Shown: positions 23,167-33,978, numbered from the stretch's first letter. The stretch is 64,000 nucleotides of DNA from Methanolobus vulcani (GCF_900100715.1 NZ_FNCA01000002.1:1-64000); one strand, 5' to 3'. The notes: a model not told the origin generated them from the letters alone. Program-made: numbers and translations.

Positions 23167-24234
23167 ATGATCACTAAAGAAGAAATAATGGAAATCGTTG
23201 AGAATTATGACCAGGACAATCTGAGCATTGCCACTGTTTGTTCTCACTCCAGTCTTCAAATATTCTATGGTGCAAGACAGGAAGGTTTCAGGACCATAGG
23301 CATCTGTGTAAAAGAGCCACCAAGATTCTACGATGCTTTTCCTCTTGCAAAACCGGATGAGTTCATTGTAGTTGACAGCTACAAGGAAATCCCAACTATC
23401 CTTGATGAGCTGCGCACAAAGAATGCTATTATCATTCCACATGGTTCTTTTGTAGAGTACATGGGTGGAGAGGTATTTGCCGAGCTCCCAATTCCAACTT
23501 TCGGGAACAGGGCCGTTCTTGAATGGGAATCAGACAGGGAAATGGAACGTGAATGGCTTGAAGGTGCGGGAATTGAAATGCCAAAGCTGGTGAAACCTCA
23601 GGAGATCGATGGTCCGGTAATGGTCAAATACCATGGTGCAAAAGGTGGCCGCGGTTTCTTTGTTGCCAAGAACTATGAGGAATTCCAGGAACACATTGAT
23701 CCGAATGAGAAATTCACAATTCAGGAGTTCATTGTAGGAACCAGATATTACCTTCACTTCTTCTATTCACCACTAAGGGAAGAAGGCTACAAACTAAGTA
23801 CTGGTATCCTTGAAATGCTCAGCATGGACCGCAGGGTCGAGTCAAATGCAGATGAGATCTTCAGGCTTGGTTCACCAAAAGAGCTTGAAGAGGCAGACAT
23901 AATTCCAACTTATGTGGTTACGGGAAATGTTCCGCTGGTTGCCAGGGAATCACTTCTTCCAAAAATATTCAATCTTGGTGAAAGGGTTGTTGAGCAGTCA
24001 CTAGAACTGTTCGGCGGTATGATCGGTCCTTTCTGTCTTGAGACAGTGGTCACGGACAAACTTGAGATCAAGGTCTTTGAGATATCCGCACGTATAGTTG
24101 CAGGTACAAACATTTATCTTGCAGGTTCTCCTTACTCCGACCTCATTGAACCAAATCTCTCAACCGGTAAGAGAATTGCTCAGGAAATAAAACTTGCAAC
24201 TTCAATGGGACAACTCGACAAAATATTATCATAA
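23167..24234 (+). CDS. purP: FAICAR synthetase (archaeal PurP)
   Basis: Formylates AICAR with formate and ATP in archaeal purine synthesis, replacing bacterial PurH. 355 residues. The N-terminal pattern SIATVCSHSSLQIFYGARQEGF is characteristic, followed by an ATP-grasp domain (VKYHGAKGGRGFFVAKN; FEISARIVAGTN near the end). Monocistronic, ATG 23167 with a nearby TATA-like region. Confidence 0.95.
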   Translation: MITKEEIMEIVENYDQDNLSIATVCSHSSLQIFYGARQEGFRTIGICVKEPPRFYDAFPLAKPDEFIVVDSYKEIPTILDELRTKNAIIIPHGSFVEYMGGEVFAELPIPTFGNRAVLEWESDREMEREWLEGAGIEMPKLVKPQEIDGPVMVKYHGAKGGRGFFVAKNYEEFQEHIDPNEKFTIQEFIVGTRYYLHFFYSPLREEGYKLSTGILEMLSMDRRVESNADEIFRLGSPKELEEADIIPTYVVTGNVPLVARESLLPKIFNLGERVVEQSLELFGGMIGPFCLETVVTDKLEIKVFEISARIVAGTNIYLAGSPYSDLIEPNLSTGKRIAQEIKLATSMGQLDKILS

Positions 24235-24266
24235 TTCTTTTATCTTCACAACGCTAATATTATTCT

Positions 24267-24289
24267 GTGGTTCTTTTATAGGGAACCAC
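24267..24289. promoter_or_regulatory. inverted repeat surrounding the TATA box of the flavoprotein gene
   Basis: GTGGTTC (24267-24273) and GAACCAC (24283-24289) flank TTTTATAGG, which contains the TATA element. A protein bound here would block TBP. It could instead end the purP transcript, but no T run follows. Confidence 0.5.
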
Positions 24290-24300
24290 GGAGTGATACT

Positions 24301-25734
24301 ATTTCTGACGCAAGCTATGATTATGATGTTATTATCGTAGGTGCCGGACCGGCAGGTTTGTTCGCAGCCTACGAACTTGCCGGAAAAGGGTTAGAAGTGC
24401 TGGTTGTGGATGCAGGAAAGAATATCACAGAAAGGCATTGCAGTGTATCTTCAAGCTCAACATGCGGTCATTGTTCTCCTTGCTCAATTTTATGCGGAGT
24501 AGGTGGTGCAGGAGCTTACTCGGACGGAACTCTTAATCTGAGGCCGGATGTAGGTGGAAATCTTGCAGAACAGACAGGGGATCCTGACTCTGCATGGGAA
24601 CTTGTGGATTATGTGGATAATATCTATCTTAAATATGGAGCGCCTACCAAAACATATTCAGCAACAGGTGAAGATGCTGAAATGCTCAAGCGTAGAGCAG
24701 CTTCTGTTGGTGCCAGATTTATAGATATCAAGCAACGTCATATTGGTTCTGATAATTCCGTTGTGCTTATTGAACGCATGAAAAATGATCTGGAGTCAAA
24801 AGGTGTATCCTTCTTGCTGGAATCCAGAGTAAAAGATATAATTGTTGATAATAACAGATGCAATGGAGTACTTCTGGAACACAGGGAGATACGTTCAAAA
24901 TACACTTTGGTTGCACCTGGAAGAGTTGGATATGAGTGGGTAAACTACCTTGTAGATCACCATTCAATTAAATTCTCTTATAGTGGTGTTGATATTGGTG
25001 TCCGTGTGGAGGTTCCCTCAATAATCATGGACCCGGTAACAAAGATAAATCATGATCCGAAATTCCATATATATACCAAAGGTCACGATGATTTTGTAAG
25101 ATCCTTCTGTACCAATGAACATGGATTTGTGGTTAAGGAAGAATACGAGGGTTTTGTTGCCACGAATGGACATTCCATGCATAGTAAAGAATCAGAGAAC
25201 ACCAATTTCGCTTTTTTGGTGCATGTGGAACTGACAAGACCTATGGAGAACACCATCAAATATGCAAGGTCAGTAGCAAAGCTTGCAACGACAATTGGAG
25301 GTGGAAAACCTGTCCTTCAAAGGCTCGGTGATCTTAAAAGAGGCCGGCGTTCAACATCAGAAAGTATCAGCAGAAATGCTGTTAACAATACCTTGACAGA
25401 CATTACTCCGGGTGACATTTCCATGGCTTTGCCCCACAGAATAGTTATGGATATCATGGAGGGTCTTGAAGTTCTTAATGAGATAATTCCAGGTGTCTAC
25501 TCAGATTGCACTCTTTTGTATGCTCCGGAAGTAAAGTTCTATTCCCTGAAAATAGATGTGGATAAAAGCATGCAGACCAATATCAAAGGTCTGTTCGTTG
25601 CAGGTGATGGTGCCGGTTTATCACGTGATCTTATTAACTCTTCAGCCACGGGAATTCTGGCTGCAAGAGGCATACTCACCCATGCAGAACATGGAAAAAC
25701 TCTCTTAAAAATAAGTATCAATGAAAAGAAATGA
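24301..25734 (+). CDS. FAD-dependent dehydrogenase, COG2509 type; probable ATT start
   Basis: About 477 residues. The FAD-binding motif is DVIIVGAGPAGLFAAYE (about 10-26). A cysteine-rich loop TCGHCSPCSILCG (about 56-68) is typical of the COG2509 group. The C-terminus GLFVAGDGAGLSRDLINS is the second FAD contact. The frame has no ATG, GTG or TTG before codon 20, inside the FAD motif. ATT 24301 follows GGAGTGAT at correct spacing and gives the expected N-terminus MSDASYDYDV. Electron partner and substrate unknown. Confidence 0.85.
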   Translation: MSDASYDYDVIIVGAGPAGLFAAYELAGKGLEVLVVDAGKNITERHCSVSSSSTCGHCSPCSILCGVGGAGAYSDGTLNLRPDVGGNLAEQTGDPDSAWELVDYVDNIYLKYGAPTKTYSATGEDAEMLKRRAASVGARFIDIKQRHIGSDNSVVLIERMKNDLESKGVSFLLESRVKDIIVDNNRCNGVLLEHREIRSKYTLVAPGRVGYEWVNYLVDHHSIKFSYSGVDIGVRVEVPSIIMDPVTKINHDPKFHIYTKGHDDFVRSFCTNEHGFVVKEEYEGFVATNGHSMHSKESENTNFAFLVHVELTRPMENTIKYARSVAKLATTIGGGKPVLQRLGDLKRGRRSTSESISRNAVNNTLTDITPGDISMALPHRIVMDIMEGLEVLNEIIPGVYSDCTLLYAPEVKFYSLKIDVDKSMQTNIKGLFVAGDGAGLSRDLINSSATGILAARGILTHAEHGKTLLKISINEKK

Positions 25735-26002
25735 GGAACCTCGCATAATGATGGTTTGGGTGAAGTTTGGGGTATGATACATTAAAATAATCAATGCATC
25801 AGAGGGGAATGATGTGATGACGGAGATTCCTCTTTCTCCTACATATTGATGTCCCTATAAATACTTTATTAATTAAAATACTGACACTCTTTTATTTTTA
25901 AATGTCTCCTGTTATTCATTTTAATCTTTTAAAATTGTATATTTTACATTTTCAGACGAAATCAAAAATACTATATATTGTAACTATGTTCTCCAGTCCT
26001 GT

Positions 26003-27259
26003 ATGTCAGACTCTTTAAATGCAGGTGTTTCAAAGCAGCAATATATCCTTGGTGGGAACGGTGAAGATGTCCTTCTTTACATGGGAAGGTATCTTGCACG
26101 TGATCGCTCTTCCGGTTCACATGTATCACTGGATGTGAATAAACCGCATGCAGTTTTCATAGCAGGCAAAAGAGGCTATGGTAAATCCTACACAATGGCA
26201 GTTCTCATGGAAGGTATGATGATGCTGCCAGATGATATCAGGAGTAATGTTTCATCAGTTGTTATTGATACTATGGGTATTTTCTGGACACTTGGGAAAG
26301 CTAACGAGGTTCAAAAAGAACAGATGCTCAAATGGGAACTTGAACCTGCAGCATTTGATGTCGATATTTTCGTACCTGAAGGAAGTCTTGCTTCCTATGA
26401 AGAACGACACATCAATGTAAACCCGATCTCTTTACCAATATCAGAGATGGATGGGTATGAGTGGTGCAGGCTGTTTGGCATAGACCAGGTATCTCCATCC
26501 GGAGTTCTTATTGTACGGTTGATAGATGATCTGAGAAATAAAGAAACATTCTCATTTGAAGATATCATTGCTTCAGTGACGGTAGATGAACGTGCTGATC
26601 CAGTTGCAAAAAGTGCTGTTCAAAATCATTTCAGGACAGCAGATTCATGGGGTATCTTTTCGGAAAAAGGCGTGGGAATCGCAGAACTGGTTAAAGGCGG
26701 GTCAACATCAGTAATTGATGTCAGTACTATCAGAAGTGAGGCTGTAAGGTCTGCACTTGTGAGTTCAATTGCCAGGACTATCTATCATCTGAGACTGGAA
26801 GCCAGGCGTTCATATGAAAGAAAAATGATGGGCGATAATTCTGTCGAAAAAGGAATTCCAATGGTGTGGCTGTTTATCGATGAGGCTCAGCAGTTCCTTC
26901 CTGCACAGGGCGAGACGCTTGCATCGGATGTGTTACTGAACGAATGGTTAAAACAGGGAAGACAACCCGGTCTTTCACTTGTCCTTGCAACGCAGCGCCC
27001 GGTATCGATTCATCCAGATGTACTTTCACAATCTGATCTTGTAATATGCCATAGGCTCACGTCCCAGGATGATATCGATATCCTTGAATCTGTCAGACCT
27101 ACCTATATGAAAGACAATTTCGCAGATTCAATAATGAAAATGGGTTCTGAGAAAGGAATTGCGTTTGTTGTGGATGATAATACAGAGGCTACACATATCA
27201 TCCGTATTCGTCCCCGCCTTAGCTGGCATGGGGGAGACGATCCTTCGGTTATTCCATAA
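26003..27259 (+). CDS. HerA-like ATPase (DUF87)
   Basis: 418 residues. Walker A is GKRGYGKS (55-62) and Walker B is VWLFIDEAQQFLP (about 290-302), followed by the sensor LVLATQRP and the arginine-containing SDLVICHRL. This is the HerA/FtsK branch of DNA-pumping ATPases. No NurA neighbour is present, so it is not the classical end-resection pair. Monocistronic, TATA-like ACTATATATTG at about 25970. Confidence 0.85.
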   Translation: MSDSLNAGVSKQQYILGGNGEDVLLYMGRYLARDRSSGSHVSLDVNKPHAVFIAGKRGYGKSYTMAVLMEGMMMLPDDIRSNVSSVVIDTMGIFWTLGKANEVQKEQMLKWELEPAAFDVDIFVPEGSLASYEERHINVNPISLPISEMDGYEWCRLFGIDQVSPSGVLIVRLIDDLRNKETFSFEDIIASVTVDERADPVAKSAVQNHFRTADSWGIFSEKGVGIAELVKGGSTSVIDVSTIRSEAVRSALVSSIARTIYHLRLEARRSYERKMMGDNSVEKGIPMVWLFIDEAQQFLPAQGETLASDVLLNEWLKQGRQPGLSLVLATQRPVSIHPDVLSQSDLVICHRLTSQDDIDILESVRPTYMKDNFADSIMKMGSEKGIAFVVDDNTEATHIIRIRPRLSWHGGDDPSVIP

Positions 27260-27489
27260 TGTGGGTTCTGCGGATTCTGCAAAAATAATATGGCAAAAAT
27301 TCAGATATCTCCAATAAATTATATAATACCTAAAAAGATTATTTGCTATTATATCAGAATTGATACGTGCGCAGAAGATCAGCGCTGGACTATGTTTGTG
27401 ATCTAATGATATTTCGCAAACAGAAAACAGGTTCAGTGTGTTCTGTTTTCAACTCTCTTCTGCAGATCCATATACTATTAAGTGATTTG

Positions 27490-28803
27490 ATGCAATCTTA
27501 CAAACTCAGGCAGCAAAATATTGTAGATAGAATAGACTCTGAAGAACCTCTTGCAAAATGGAATGACTGGAAGTGGCAGTTAAGACATTCAGTTAATGAT
27601 ATTGACACTTTTGAAACACTTCTTGACATTAAGTTTGAGGCTGAAGAAAGGGAAGCTTTACTAAAAACACTTGAAAAATTCCCGTTATCAATTACTCCTT
27701 ACTATCTTTCTCTCATAGAAGTGGAAGATTTCAGAAATGACCCAATTTTCATGCAATCTTTTCCTTCTCCGCAGGAACTCATTGTATCATCTGATGAGAT
27801 GGCAGACCCGCTGAGTGAAGATCATGACAGTCCTGTCCCGGGAATAACGCACAGATATCCTGACAGGGTACTTTTCCATATCAGTAATGTATGTTCAATG
27901 TATTGCAGGCACTGTACAAGAAAAAGAAAGGTAGGTGACGTAGATTCCATTCCTGAAAAAGATGAAGTTCTTCAGGGAATAGAGTACATAGCAAACAACC
28001 CTCAGGTGAGAGATGTTCTTCTCTCCGGAGGCGATCCTCTGATGCTTTCGGATGAATATCTGGACTGGATTCTTACAGAATTACGTGCAATTCCACATGT
28101 TGAGGTCATAAGGATTGGTAGCAGAATGCCGGTTGTTCTGCCATACAGAATAACGGACAATCTTGTAAACGTCCTGAAAAAACATCATCCTGTGTGGCTA
28201 AACACTCATTTCAACCATCCGCGTGAAGTTACAACTTCTTCAAAACAGGCACTCAGAAAGCTTGCAGATGCAGGTATCCCACTGGGTAACCAGACCGTCC
28301 TGCTTGCAGGTGTGAATGACTGTTACAGGATTCTCAAAAGACTATTCCACAAGCTTGTGGAAAACCGTGTCCGTCCATATTATCTTTATCAGTGTGACCT
28401 TTCCGAAGGTCTGACTCATTTCAGGACATCTGTGGGTAAAGGCATAGAGATCATGGAAAATCTCATAGGTCATACAAGTGGCTTTGCAATTCCATCCTAT
28501 GTAATTGACGCTCCCGGCGGAGGAGGAAAAATACCTGTAATGCCAAACTACCTGATCTCCTGGTCAACTAACAAAGTCATTCTCAGAAATTATGAGGGAG
28601 TTATCACTTCCTACAAAGAACCGGATTCTTATGAAGCAATTTATTGTGACAGGAAATGCGATGATTGTGCTTTGCAGTTAAAGCTTGATGAAGCTCAGGA
28701 ATTCAGATCAGTGGGAATTGCAAAACTGCTTTCTGATTTTGATGATGCATTGAGTCTTGTACCTGAAGATACCGAACGTATGGAGAGAAGGAACGTTGAG
28801 TGA
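27490..28803 (+). CDS. ablA: lysine 2,3-aminomutase
   Basis: Converts L-lysine to beta-lysine, first step of the osmolyte N-epsilon-acetyl-beta-lysine in methanogens. 437 residues from ATG 27490 (GTGAT before it; the frame is open upstream without support). The radical-SAM cluster is CSMYCRHC (Cys135, 139, 142), and the PLP lysine lies in [14 protein letters not shown]. Overlaps ablB by 8 bases. Known relatives are salt-induced; no such element was identified here. Confidence 0.95.
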   Translation: MQSYKLRQQNIVDRIDSEEPLAKWNDWKWQLRHSVNDIDTFETLLDIKFEAEEREALLKTLEKFPLSITPYYLSLIEVEDFRNDPIFMQSFPSPQELIVSSDEMADPLSEDHDSPVPGITHRYPDRVLFHISNVCSMYCRHCTRKRKVGDVDSIPEKDEVLQGIEYIANNPQVRDVLLSGGDPLMLSDEYLDWILTELRAIPHVEVIRIGSRMPVVLPYRITDNLVNVLKKHHPVWLNTHFNHPREVTTSSKQALRKLADAGIPLGNQTVLLAGVNDCYRILKRLFHKLVENRVRPYYLYQCDLSEGLTHFRTSVGKGIEIMENLIGHTSGFAIPSYVIDAPGGGGKIPVMPNYLISWSTNKVILRNYEGVITSYKEPDSYEAIYCDRKCDDCALQLKLDEAQEFRSVGIAKLLSDFDDALSLVPEDTERMERRNVE

Positions 28804-29638
28804 TAAGGTTCTTAAGATCAATAATTCAGTGATCCAGCACGGTCCTTTCAATGACCGTGTGTACCTGATGAAGCTTTCACCGGAGGATTTTGCAGAAGTA
28901 CCTGCCAGGGTAGAGGAAATAGCAGAAACGAATGGATATTCAAAGATATTCTCCAAGATACCTTCGTCTGCAAAAGATCATTTTCAGGAAACAGGCCATG
29001 TTGAAGAAGCCTGTGTACCAGGTATGTATAATGGAGATGAAAGTGCCAGCTTCATGGCAAAGTTCCTTTCAGATGAACGTAAGAAAGAGCAAACTCCTGA
29101 TGAGGTTTCAGGAGTAATCAGTACCGCACTTTCAAAGCTCAATAACTCTAAGGAAGTAAAACTTTCAGGCGATGAATATTCTTTTGTTTGCACCAAAGAA
29201 GACGCTCAGGAAATGGCAAAAATATATAGTAAAGTTTTTCCAAGTTATCCTTTTCCTATACAAAGCCCGGAATATCTTCTCAGGACAATGCAGGAGAACC
29301 TTGTTTATTTTGGAATAAGGAAAGCAGGGAAAATTGTTGCTCTTGCATCCAGTGAAATGGATGTTGAGAACAGCAATGTTGAGATGACCGATTTTGCAAC
29401 ATTACCTGAATACAGAGGTAGAGGTTATTCTTACTATCTGTTGGAAAAGATGGAATCAAAAATGCGTGAGATGGGGATAATAACTGCTTATACGATTGCA
29501 AGGGCAAGATCCTATGGAATGAACATTACATTTTCCCGTAGTTCATATTCATATGCAGGAACCCTAGTGAATAATACTAACATTTCCGGGTCCATTGAAA
29601 GCATGAACGTCTGGTATAAAAAGCTTGATCAGATGTGA
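28796..29638 (+). CDS. ablB: beta-lysine N6-acetyltransferase
   Basis: Acetylates beta-lysine with acetyl-CoA to the compatible solute. 280 residues. TTG 28796 follows GGAGAGAAGG and lies inside the end of ablA, so translation is coupled. The C-terminal GNAT domain has the acetyl-CoA loop [16 protein letters not shown] (about 217-232). Its last bases overlap the convergent Lrp-type gene. Confidence 0.93.
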   Translation: MSDKVLKINNSVIQHGPFNDRVYLMKLSPEDFAEVPARVEEIAETNGYSKIFSKIPSSAKDHFQETGHVEEACVPGMYNGDESASFMAKFLSDERKKEQTPDEVSGVISTALSKLNNSKEVKLSGDEYSFVCTKEDAQEMAKIYSKVFPSYPFPIQSPEYLLRTMQENLVYFGIRKAGKIVALASSEMDVENSNVEMTDFATLPEYRGRGYSYYLLEKMESKMREMGIITAYTIARARSYGMNITFSRSSYSYAGTLVNNTNISGSIESMNVWYKKLDQM

Positions 29639-30072
29639 TATATGCTGTCCTTGATATTTTTTGTAATTATCTCTACACTATAATTCTGTACGGGAATCTC
29701 ATAGAGAAGACGATTGTTTATGAAATTTGTCAGTTCTTCTTCATCGTTGAAAAGACCGAAGGCTTTGATAGAGTATTGTCCTGTAGTCTGGTATATTTTG
29801 ATGAACTCTTCAATATCCATGAGTTTTTTAATACTCTCTTTTGTCTTCTTTGGTTCCATTTCCAGATTGAAGATGGCAAATGTTCCCTTTCCAAACTTTT
29901 TGGGGTTTAGTAAAACAGTATAATTCTTGATGTATCCTTCATCTTCCAGTTTTTCAAGCCTGTACCTGACACCATTCTCACTAAGGCCTACTTCCTTGGC
30001 TATCTCTGATATTGGCGTTCTGGCTCCTTGTTGCAGTATGGATAGAATTAGTTCATCCTTTTTGCTGACCAT
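29629..30072 (-). CDS. Lrp/AsnC-family transcription regulator
   Basis: 147 residues: an N-terminal helix-turn-helix (TPISEIAKEVGLSENGVRYR, about 17-36) and a C-terminal RAM-like domain. Such proteins sense amino acids. Its genes may include neighbours for lysine or leucine metabolism (ablAB, leuD), but this is only positional. It converges on ablB with a 10-base overlap. Confidence 0.9.
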   Translation of the reverse strand: MVSKKDELILSILQQGARTPISEIAKEVGLSENGVRYRLEKLEDEGYIKNYTVLLNPKKFGKGTFAIFNLEMEPKKTKESIKKLMDIEEFIKIYQTTGQYSIKAFGLFNDEEELTNFINNRLLYEIPVQNYSVEIITKNIKDSIYHI

Positions 30073-30259
30073 CGCCTTTAACTTAGGTTTGCTATTATTA
30101 ATGATTTCTTGTTAACTTGTTTCTGTTGTAAATGTCTACTCTATATACTTTTTCAAACTCATTGAGTTTTCCAGTAGTATTATTTAGTATGATGCTATCT
30201 ATGGTATAGTTTCAAGTTCATTAATGATAATTATCAATTAATACTAATTAGGTGTAAAT

Positions 30260-30739
30260 ATGAGCGGAAGAGTCTGGAAATTTGGAGACGATGTTGATAC
30301 TGATGCTGTAATTCCGGGAAGGTATCTTATTATGAATACCCCTGAAGAGCTTGCAGCACATGCTTTTGAAGGTGTAAGACCTGAATTCCCTAAAGAGGTA
30401 AAAGAAGGTGACATTATTGTTGCCGGTAACAATTTCGGCTGTGGTTCTTCAAGAGAACACGCACCAATCGCACTGAAAGGAACAAAGATAAGCTGCGTAA
30501 TTGCAAAGTCATTTGCACGTATCTTTTTCAGAAATTCAATTAACATCGGTGTTGCACTTCTTGAGTGTCCTGACACTGACAGGATAGAGGACGGTGACCA
30601 GCTTGAGGTTGATTTCGCATCCGGTGTAATTAAGAATGTTACAAAGGGCGAAGAGTATCAGGCAACACCTCTGCCGGATTTCGTAAGAGGGATCATGGAT
30701 GCTGGCGGACTTATCGAATACACAAGGCAGATCATCTGA
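30260..30739 (+). CDS. leuD: 3-isopropylmalate isomerase small subunit
   Basis: Small swivelling subunit of an aconitase-type isomerase. 159 residues. The motifs FGDDVDTDAVIPGRYL and NNFGCGSSREHAPIAL are diagnostic. The substrate loop after GR is YLIMN, hydrophobic rather than the YLRT of homoaconitases, so leucine synthesis is favoured. The large subunit is not in the window. 70 bases before leuB. Confidence 0.88.
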   Translation: MSGRVWKFGDDVDTDAVIPGRYLIMNTPEELAAHAFEGVRPEFPKEVKEGDIIVAGNNFGCGSSREHAPIALKGTKISCVIAKSFARIFFRNSINIGVALLECPDTDRIEDGDQLEVDFASGVIKNVTKGEEYQATPLPDFVRGIMDAGGLIEYTRQII

Positions 30740-30809
30740 TCTGGCTATTTTATTTTATCAACATTAGCAATTCTATTCTAAATGCAATAATGGTTAGGAG
30801 TTATTATTT

Positions 30810-31937
30810 ATGACACAGTATAAAATACCTGTAATACCAGGAGACGGTATAGGACCTGAGATCATTGCTGAAGGACGTAAGGTAATTGATGCTGCAGGTG
30901 AGAAATTCGGTTTTGATGTTAACTGGGTGGAGTTCCCACATGGAGCAGACCACTATCTTGAAACAGGGGAACTTATTTCAGAGGATTCCCTCAAAGAGCT
31001 TTCAGGTTACAAAGGAATCTTCCTTGGTTCGATTGGAGATGACAGGATTGCACCAGGTGTACTTGAAAAAGGTATCCTGCTTGCTGCAAGGTTCTACTTC
31101 GATCAGTATGTCAACCTTCGTCCAATCAAGCTTCTTGATGGTGTATGGTGCCCTATCAAGGACAAGACTCCTGCAGACATTGACTTTACAGTTGTAAGGG
31201 AAAATACCGAGGACTTTTACATTGGTATAGGCGGACGTGCAAAGTCAGGTGTAAGCAAGGATGTCCTTGAGGTTCACAGGACACTTTACAACGCAAAGTT
31301 CGGTCTTGACATAGAGACCGACAGCGAGGAGATAGGTTACCAGATTGGTATGATCTCAAAGGAAGGCACTCAGAGAGTTATCAACTATGCATTCGATCTT
31401 GCAGAAGGCAGTGACAAGCATGTTTCATCAGTTGACAAGGCGAACGTCCTTTCAGACATATACGGATTCTGGAGAGAGGAGTTCAATGCAGTTGCTGCAA
31501 AGCACCCTGATGTAAAGACCGACTTCAACTTCGTTGATGCTATCACAATGTGGTTCGTTAAGAACCCTGAATGGTTCGATGTTGTTGTAACACCAAATAT
31601 GTTCGGTGACATCATCACTGATCTTGGTGCAATGGTACAGGGCGGTCTCGGACTTGCACCTGGAGGAAACATCAACCCTGAAGGTACAAGCATGTTCGAA
31701 CCAATCCATGGTTCAGCACCAAAGTACAAGGGTCAGAACAAGGTCAATCCTATCGCTACTATCTGGGCAGGCGCAATGCTCATTGAACAGATGGGCGAGA
31801 AAGAAGCTGCAGATGCTATTGTTTCTGCAATTGAGACCAACATTAGTGAAGCAAAGGTCCAGACATACGATATGGGTGGCTCTGCAGGCACATCAGATGT
31901 TGGTGACGATATCGCAAGAATTGTTCTTGGAAAATAA
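30810..31937 (+). CDS. leuB: 3-isopropylmalate dehydrogenase
   Basis: Oxidative decarboxylation of 3-isopropylmalate with NAD in leucine synthesis. 375 residues. The motifs [10 protein letters not shown] at the N-terminus, [14 protein letters not shown] and [23 protein letters not shown] are family signatures. A homoisocitrate or isocitrate dehydrogenase cannot be excluded from motifs alone, but pairing with leuD supports LeuB. Confidence 0.9.
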   Translation: MTQYKIPVIPGDGIGPEIIAEGRKVIDAAGEKFGFDVNWVEFPHGADHYLETGELISEDSLKELSGYKGIFLGSIGDDRIAPGVLEKGILLAARFYFDQYVNLRPIKLLDGVWCPIKDKTPADIDFTVVRENTEDFYIGIGGRAKSGVSKDVLEVHRTLYNAKFGLDIETDSEEIGYQIGMISKEGTQRVINYAFDLAEGSDKHVSSVDKANVLSDIYGFWREEFNAVAAKHPDVKTDFNFVDAITMWFVKNPEWFDVVVTPNMFGDIITDLGAMVQGGLGLAPGGNINPEGTSMFEPIHGSAPKYKGQNKVNPIATIWAGAMLIEQMGEKEAADAIVSAIETNISEAKVQTYDMGGSAGTSDVGDDIARIVLGK

Positions 31938-32214
31938 ATTGTTCTTTTGCATCCATCCGGGATGCACTCTTTTCTATTTTTATTCAGTACTTCTTCTTTA
32001 ATAGAATATATTATTGATCTCTTCATTATTTATTGCCAAATACATTTATATCTGAATTATTTGTGATATTTTTATTTTATTATGTAGATTCATGAAAAAT
32101 CTCTCTGTTTTATTCGATGAATTTATATACAATAGCAAAATTGTGAAAAATGTGACTAAATTGCACTAACGTGCGCAATTTATAATGTGCTAATCCAATC
32201 AAAGGGATGATAAT

Positions 32215-32733
32215 TTGTCTCAGGGAAAAACTATTACACAAATTATAGATGAAGCAAAAAGATCCATACTGGATTTTGATGAGAAAGGCGCAGAAAACGC
32301 GGCAAATGGAGCCCTTGAGTTGGGTTACAACATAAACGAAATTATTGAGAAAGGATTTCTCGAAGGCATGAAAGCAATTGGGGACATGTTTGAAGAGGGA
32401 AACGCATGTCTCCTCCATATTTTTGCAGCAGCCGACACTCTGGATGCAGGTCTTGCTGTATTTGAGGAGTGTGAGGAATATAATAAACTCAGTAAGAACA
32501 TTGCTATCGAACTTATCAGTGAAGGTCAGAGGGATGAAAAGATCGATGTCCTTGAAGCAATGTTCAGGATAAACGGTTATGATGTTGTCGAAATTCCAGA
32601 CAATGTTCCAATAGTTGATTTCCTTGAAAAGGATGAAGCATTTGTAAATATTCCTGAATCCTGTAAGGAAGAGATCATGGAAAAAGTTACTGCCAATCCG
32701 GGTGTGACAACTTTCCAGCTATGTGAAATGTAA
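32215..32733 (+). CDS. degenerate corrinoid-protein relative lacking the cobalt ligand
   Basis: 172 residues. Residues 1-90 are the four-helix cap of methyltransferase corrinoid proteins (GFLEGMKAIGDMFEEGN). The following domain keeps the helix GYDVVEIPDNVPIVDFL, but where the family has DxHxxG it reads GQRDEKI (104-110), and the C-terminal half of the fold is missing. It should not hold cobalamin in the usual way. A regulatory or scaffold role is possible. TTG 32215 follows AGGGATGAT. An inverted repeat (32158-32182) lies near its promoter. Confidence 0.75.
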   Translation: MSQGKTITQIIDEAKRSILDFDEKGAENAANGALELGYNINEIIEKGFLEGMKAIGDMFEEGNACLLHIFAAADTLDAGLAVFEECEEYNKLSKNIAIELISEGQRDEKIDVLEAMFRINGYDVVEIPDNVPIVDFLEKDEAFVNIPESCKEEIMEKVTANPGVTTFQLCEM

Positions 32734-32902
32734 TTTCTTCTTTTTTGGTAGGAATCCTACCTCTTGTTTATTTTAGCATACTAATTTTAAATTATTGATC
32801 CTCTTATTAAATTTTGATTAAATGGTTAGTTAATCAAAATAAGGATATTTCAGAAACCTTGATACATATTGTTTTTAAACCATTAAATATAGTTTCTATA
32901 GC

Positions 32903-33631
32903 ATGAAACAGAATCCCATCTTCAAAACTAAAAATCCTCAACGAGTATCTTTTTTTAGGTGGGTTCTTGCAGATCTTTTTTTTATTGTTTTTGGTGTACA
33001 CAGTTATATAACGTTTGATATTCACTCATATGATGGTTTATTTATTTTAGTTTCAGCCACATTTGTACTGACTTCATTATTATTCATCCGGGCAACTATG
33101 AAAAACGCTAAGATTCTGGATGAGGCTATAAATGGGCAAAATATGATTGTTCATTGGAAATACACAGATGAAGAATGGCTGGATTATTTATCGCATGAGG
33201 AGGATTATCGGAGCAATACGGGAATTCTAATGGCTATTGTTCTCTCAGTAATAACTGCAATCATATTCATTCCATTTATCTTGTTTATACCGGAAGGTAA
33301 GTTTTCCATGTTAATGGTTATGTTAGGTTTATTCATGCTTTACTTTTTCATGGGGTATGTCTTTCCTTCAATCCTGTTCTATGTCAAAAGAAAAAGCGTA
33401 GGAGAGGTCATTTTGCTTGAGAAAGGTGTTCTTTTGAATAAAGAATTCCATACATGGAACTTCCCTTTATCAAAATTCAATTCCGCAAAGTTCAAAGAAA
33501 AACCATATGTACATCTGGAAATAATCTATGATTACTTTGACCGAACAGGACCCAGAAGTTATACTATAAATGTTCCGGTGCCCAGTGATAATAAAAAGAA
33601 CATTAACACGATAATCTCTAGTTTTTATTAG
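32903..33631 (+). CDS. integral membrane protein, unknown
   Basis: 242 residues with a basic N-terminus and two pairs of spans (about 13-33 and 40-60; about 108-130 and 138-158). A soluble C-terminal domain of about 75 residues follows, ending in VPVPSDNKKNINTII. The arrangement recalls membrane proteins with a PH-like tail, but no motif is decisive. Monocistronic. Confidence 0.65.
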   Translation: MKQNPIFKTKNPQRVSFFRWVLADLFFIVFGVHSYITFDIHSYDGLFILVSATFVLTSLLFIRATMKNAKILDEAINGQNMIVHWKYTDEEWLDYLSHEEDYRSNTGILMAIVLSVITAIIFIPFILFIPEGKFSMLMVMLGLFMLYFFMGYVFPSILFYVKRKSVGEVILLEKGVLLNKEFHTWNFPLSKFNSAKFKEKPYVHLEIIYDYFDRTGPRSYTINVPVPSDNKKNINTIISSFY

Positions 33632-33978
33632 TTGCTTTATTTAGCTCTGTAGAAAATTTTCGTATTCAGATGACCAGAGGAATCAATGGTTATCTGGAAT
33701 GTATATTCGATATTGGTACCCTTTGTCAATTTAGTATGGGACATGTAACTTGGACATCTTTTCTACAAATTTTTTTTTATTTCTTTTTGTTCAGTTCTTA
33801 TTTTCTTTCCTGTCTCTCCTTTCTATCATCCTCATTATGATGATTAGATGGTTTAGAATAGATATTGTTATATATTAGTAATTGTACCCTTTAAATGTGA
33901 ACTTGTGGCATATGGGCTGTAGAGTTAATCAAAAACGGACCTTTAGTCAAAGTTAACTTAAAGGAGTGTGAAACTCGT
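33632..33978. other. intergenic, no convincing gene
   Basis: A 35-codon minus-strand frame (33637-33744, starting MSHTKLTKGTNIEYTF) reads like the tail of a secreted protein but has no ribosome site; it may be a gene remnant. The rest is T-rich. A TATA-like box ATTGTTATATATTAG (about 33864-33878) and AAAGGAG serve the coiled-coil gene at 33979. Confidence 0.4.

Noticed and set aside
26003-27259. HerA-NurA defence or repair operon
   Set aside because: The ATPase stands alone; no NurA nuclease or SIR2-like partner lies on either side.
32215-32733. pyrrolysine-containing methyltransferase operon
   Set aside because: No MtmB/MtbB/MttB gene is adjacent and the corrinoid-like gene ends at TAA; no in-frame TAG readthrough is suggested.
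33637-33744. 35-codon minus-strand frame
   Set aside because: Reads like the end of a secreted protein but has no ribosome site; kept only as a possible remnant.
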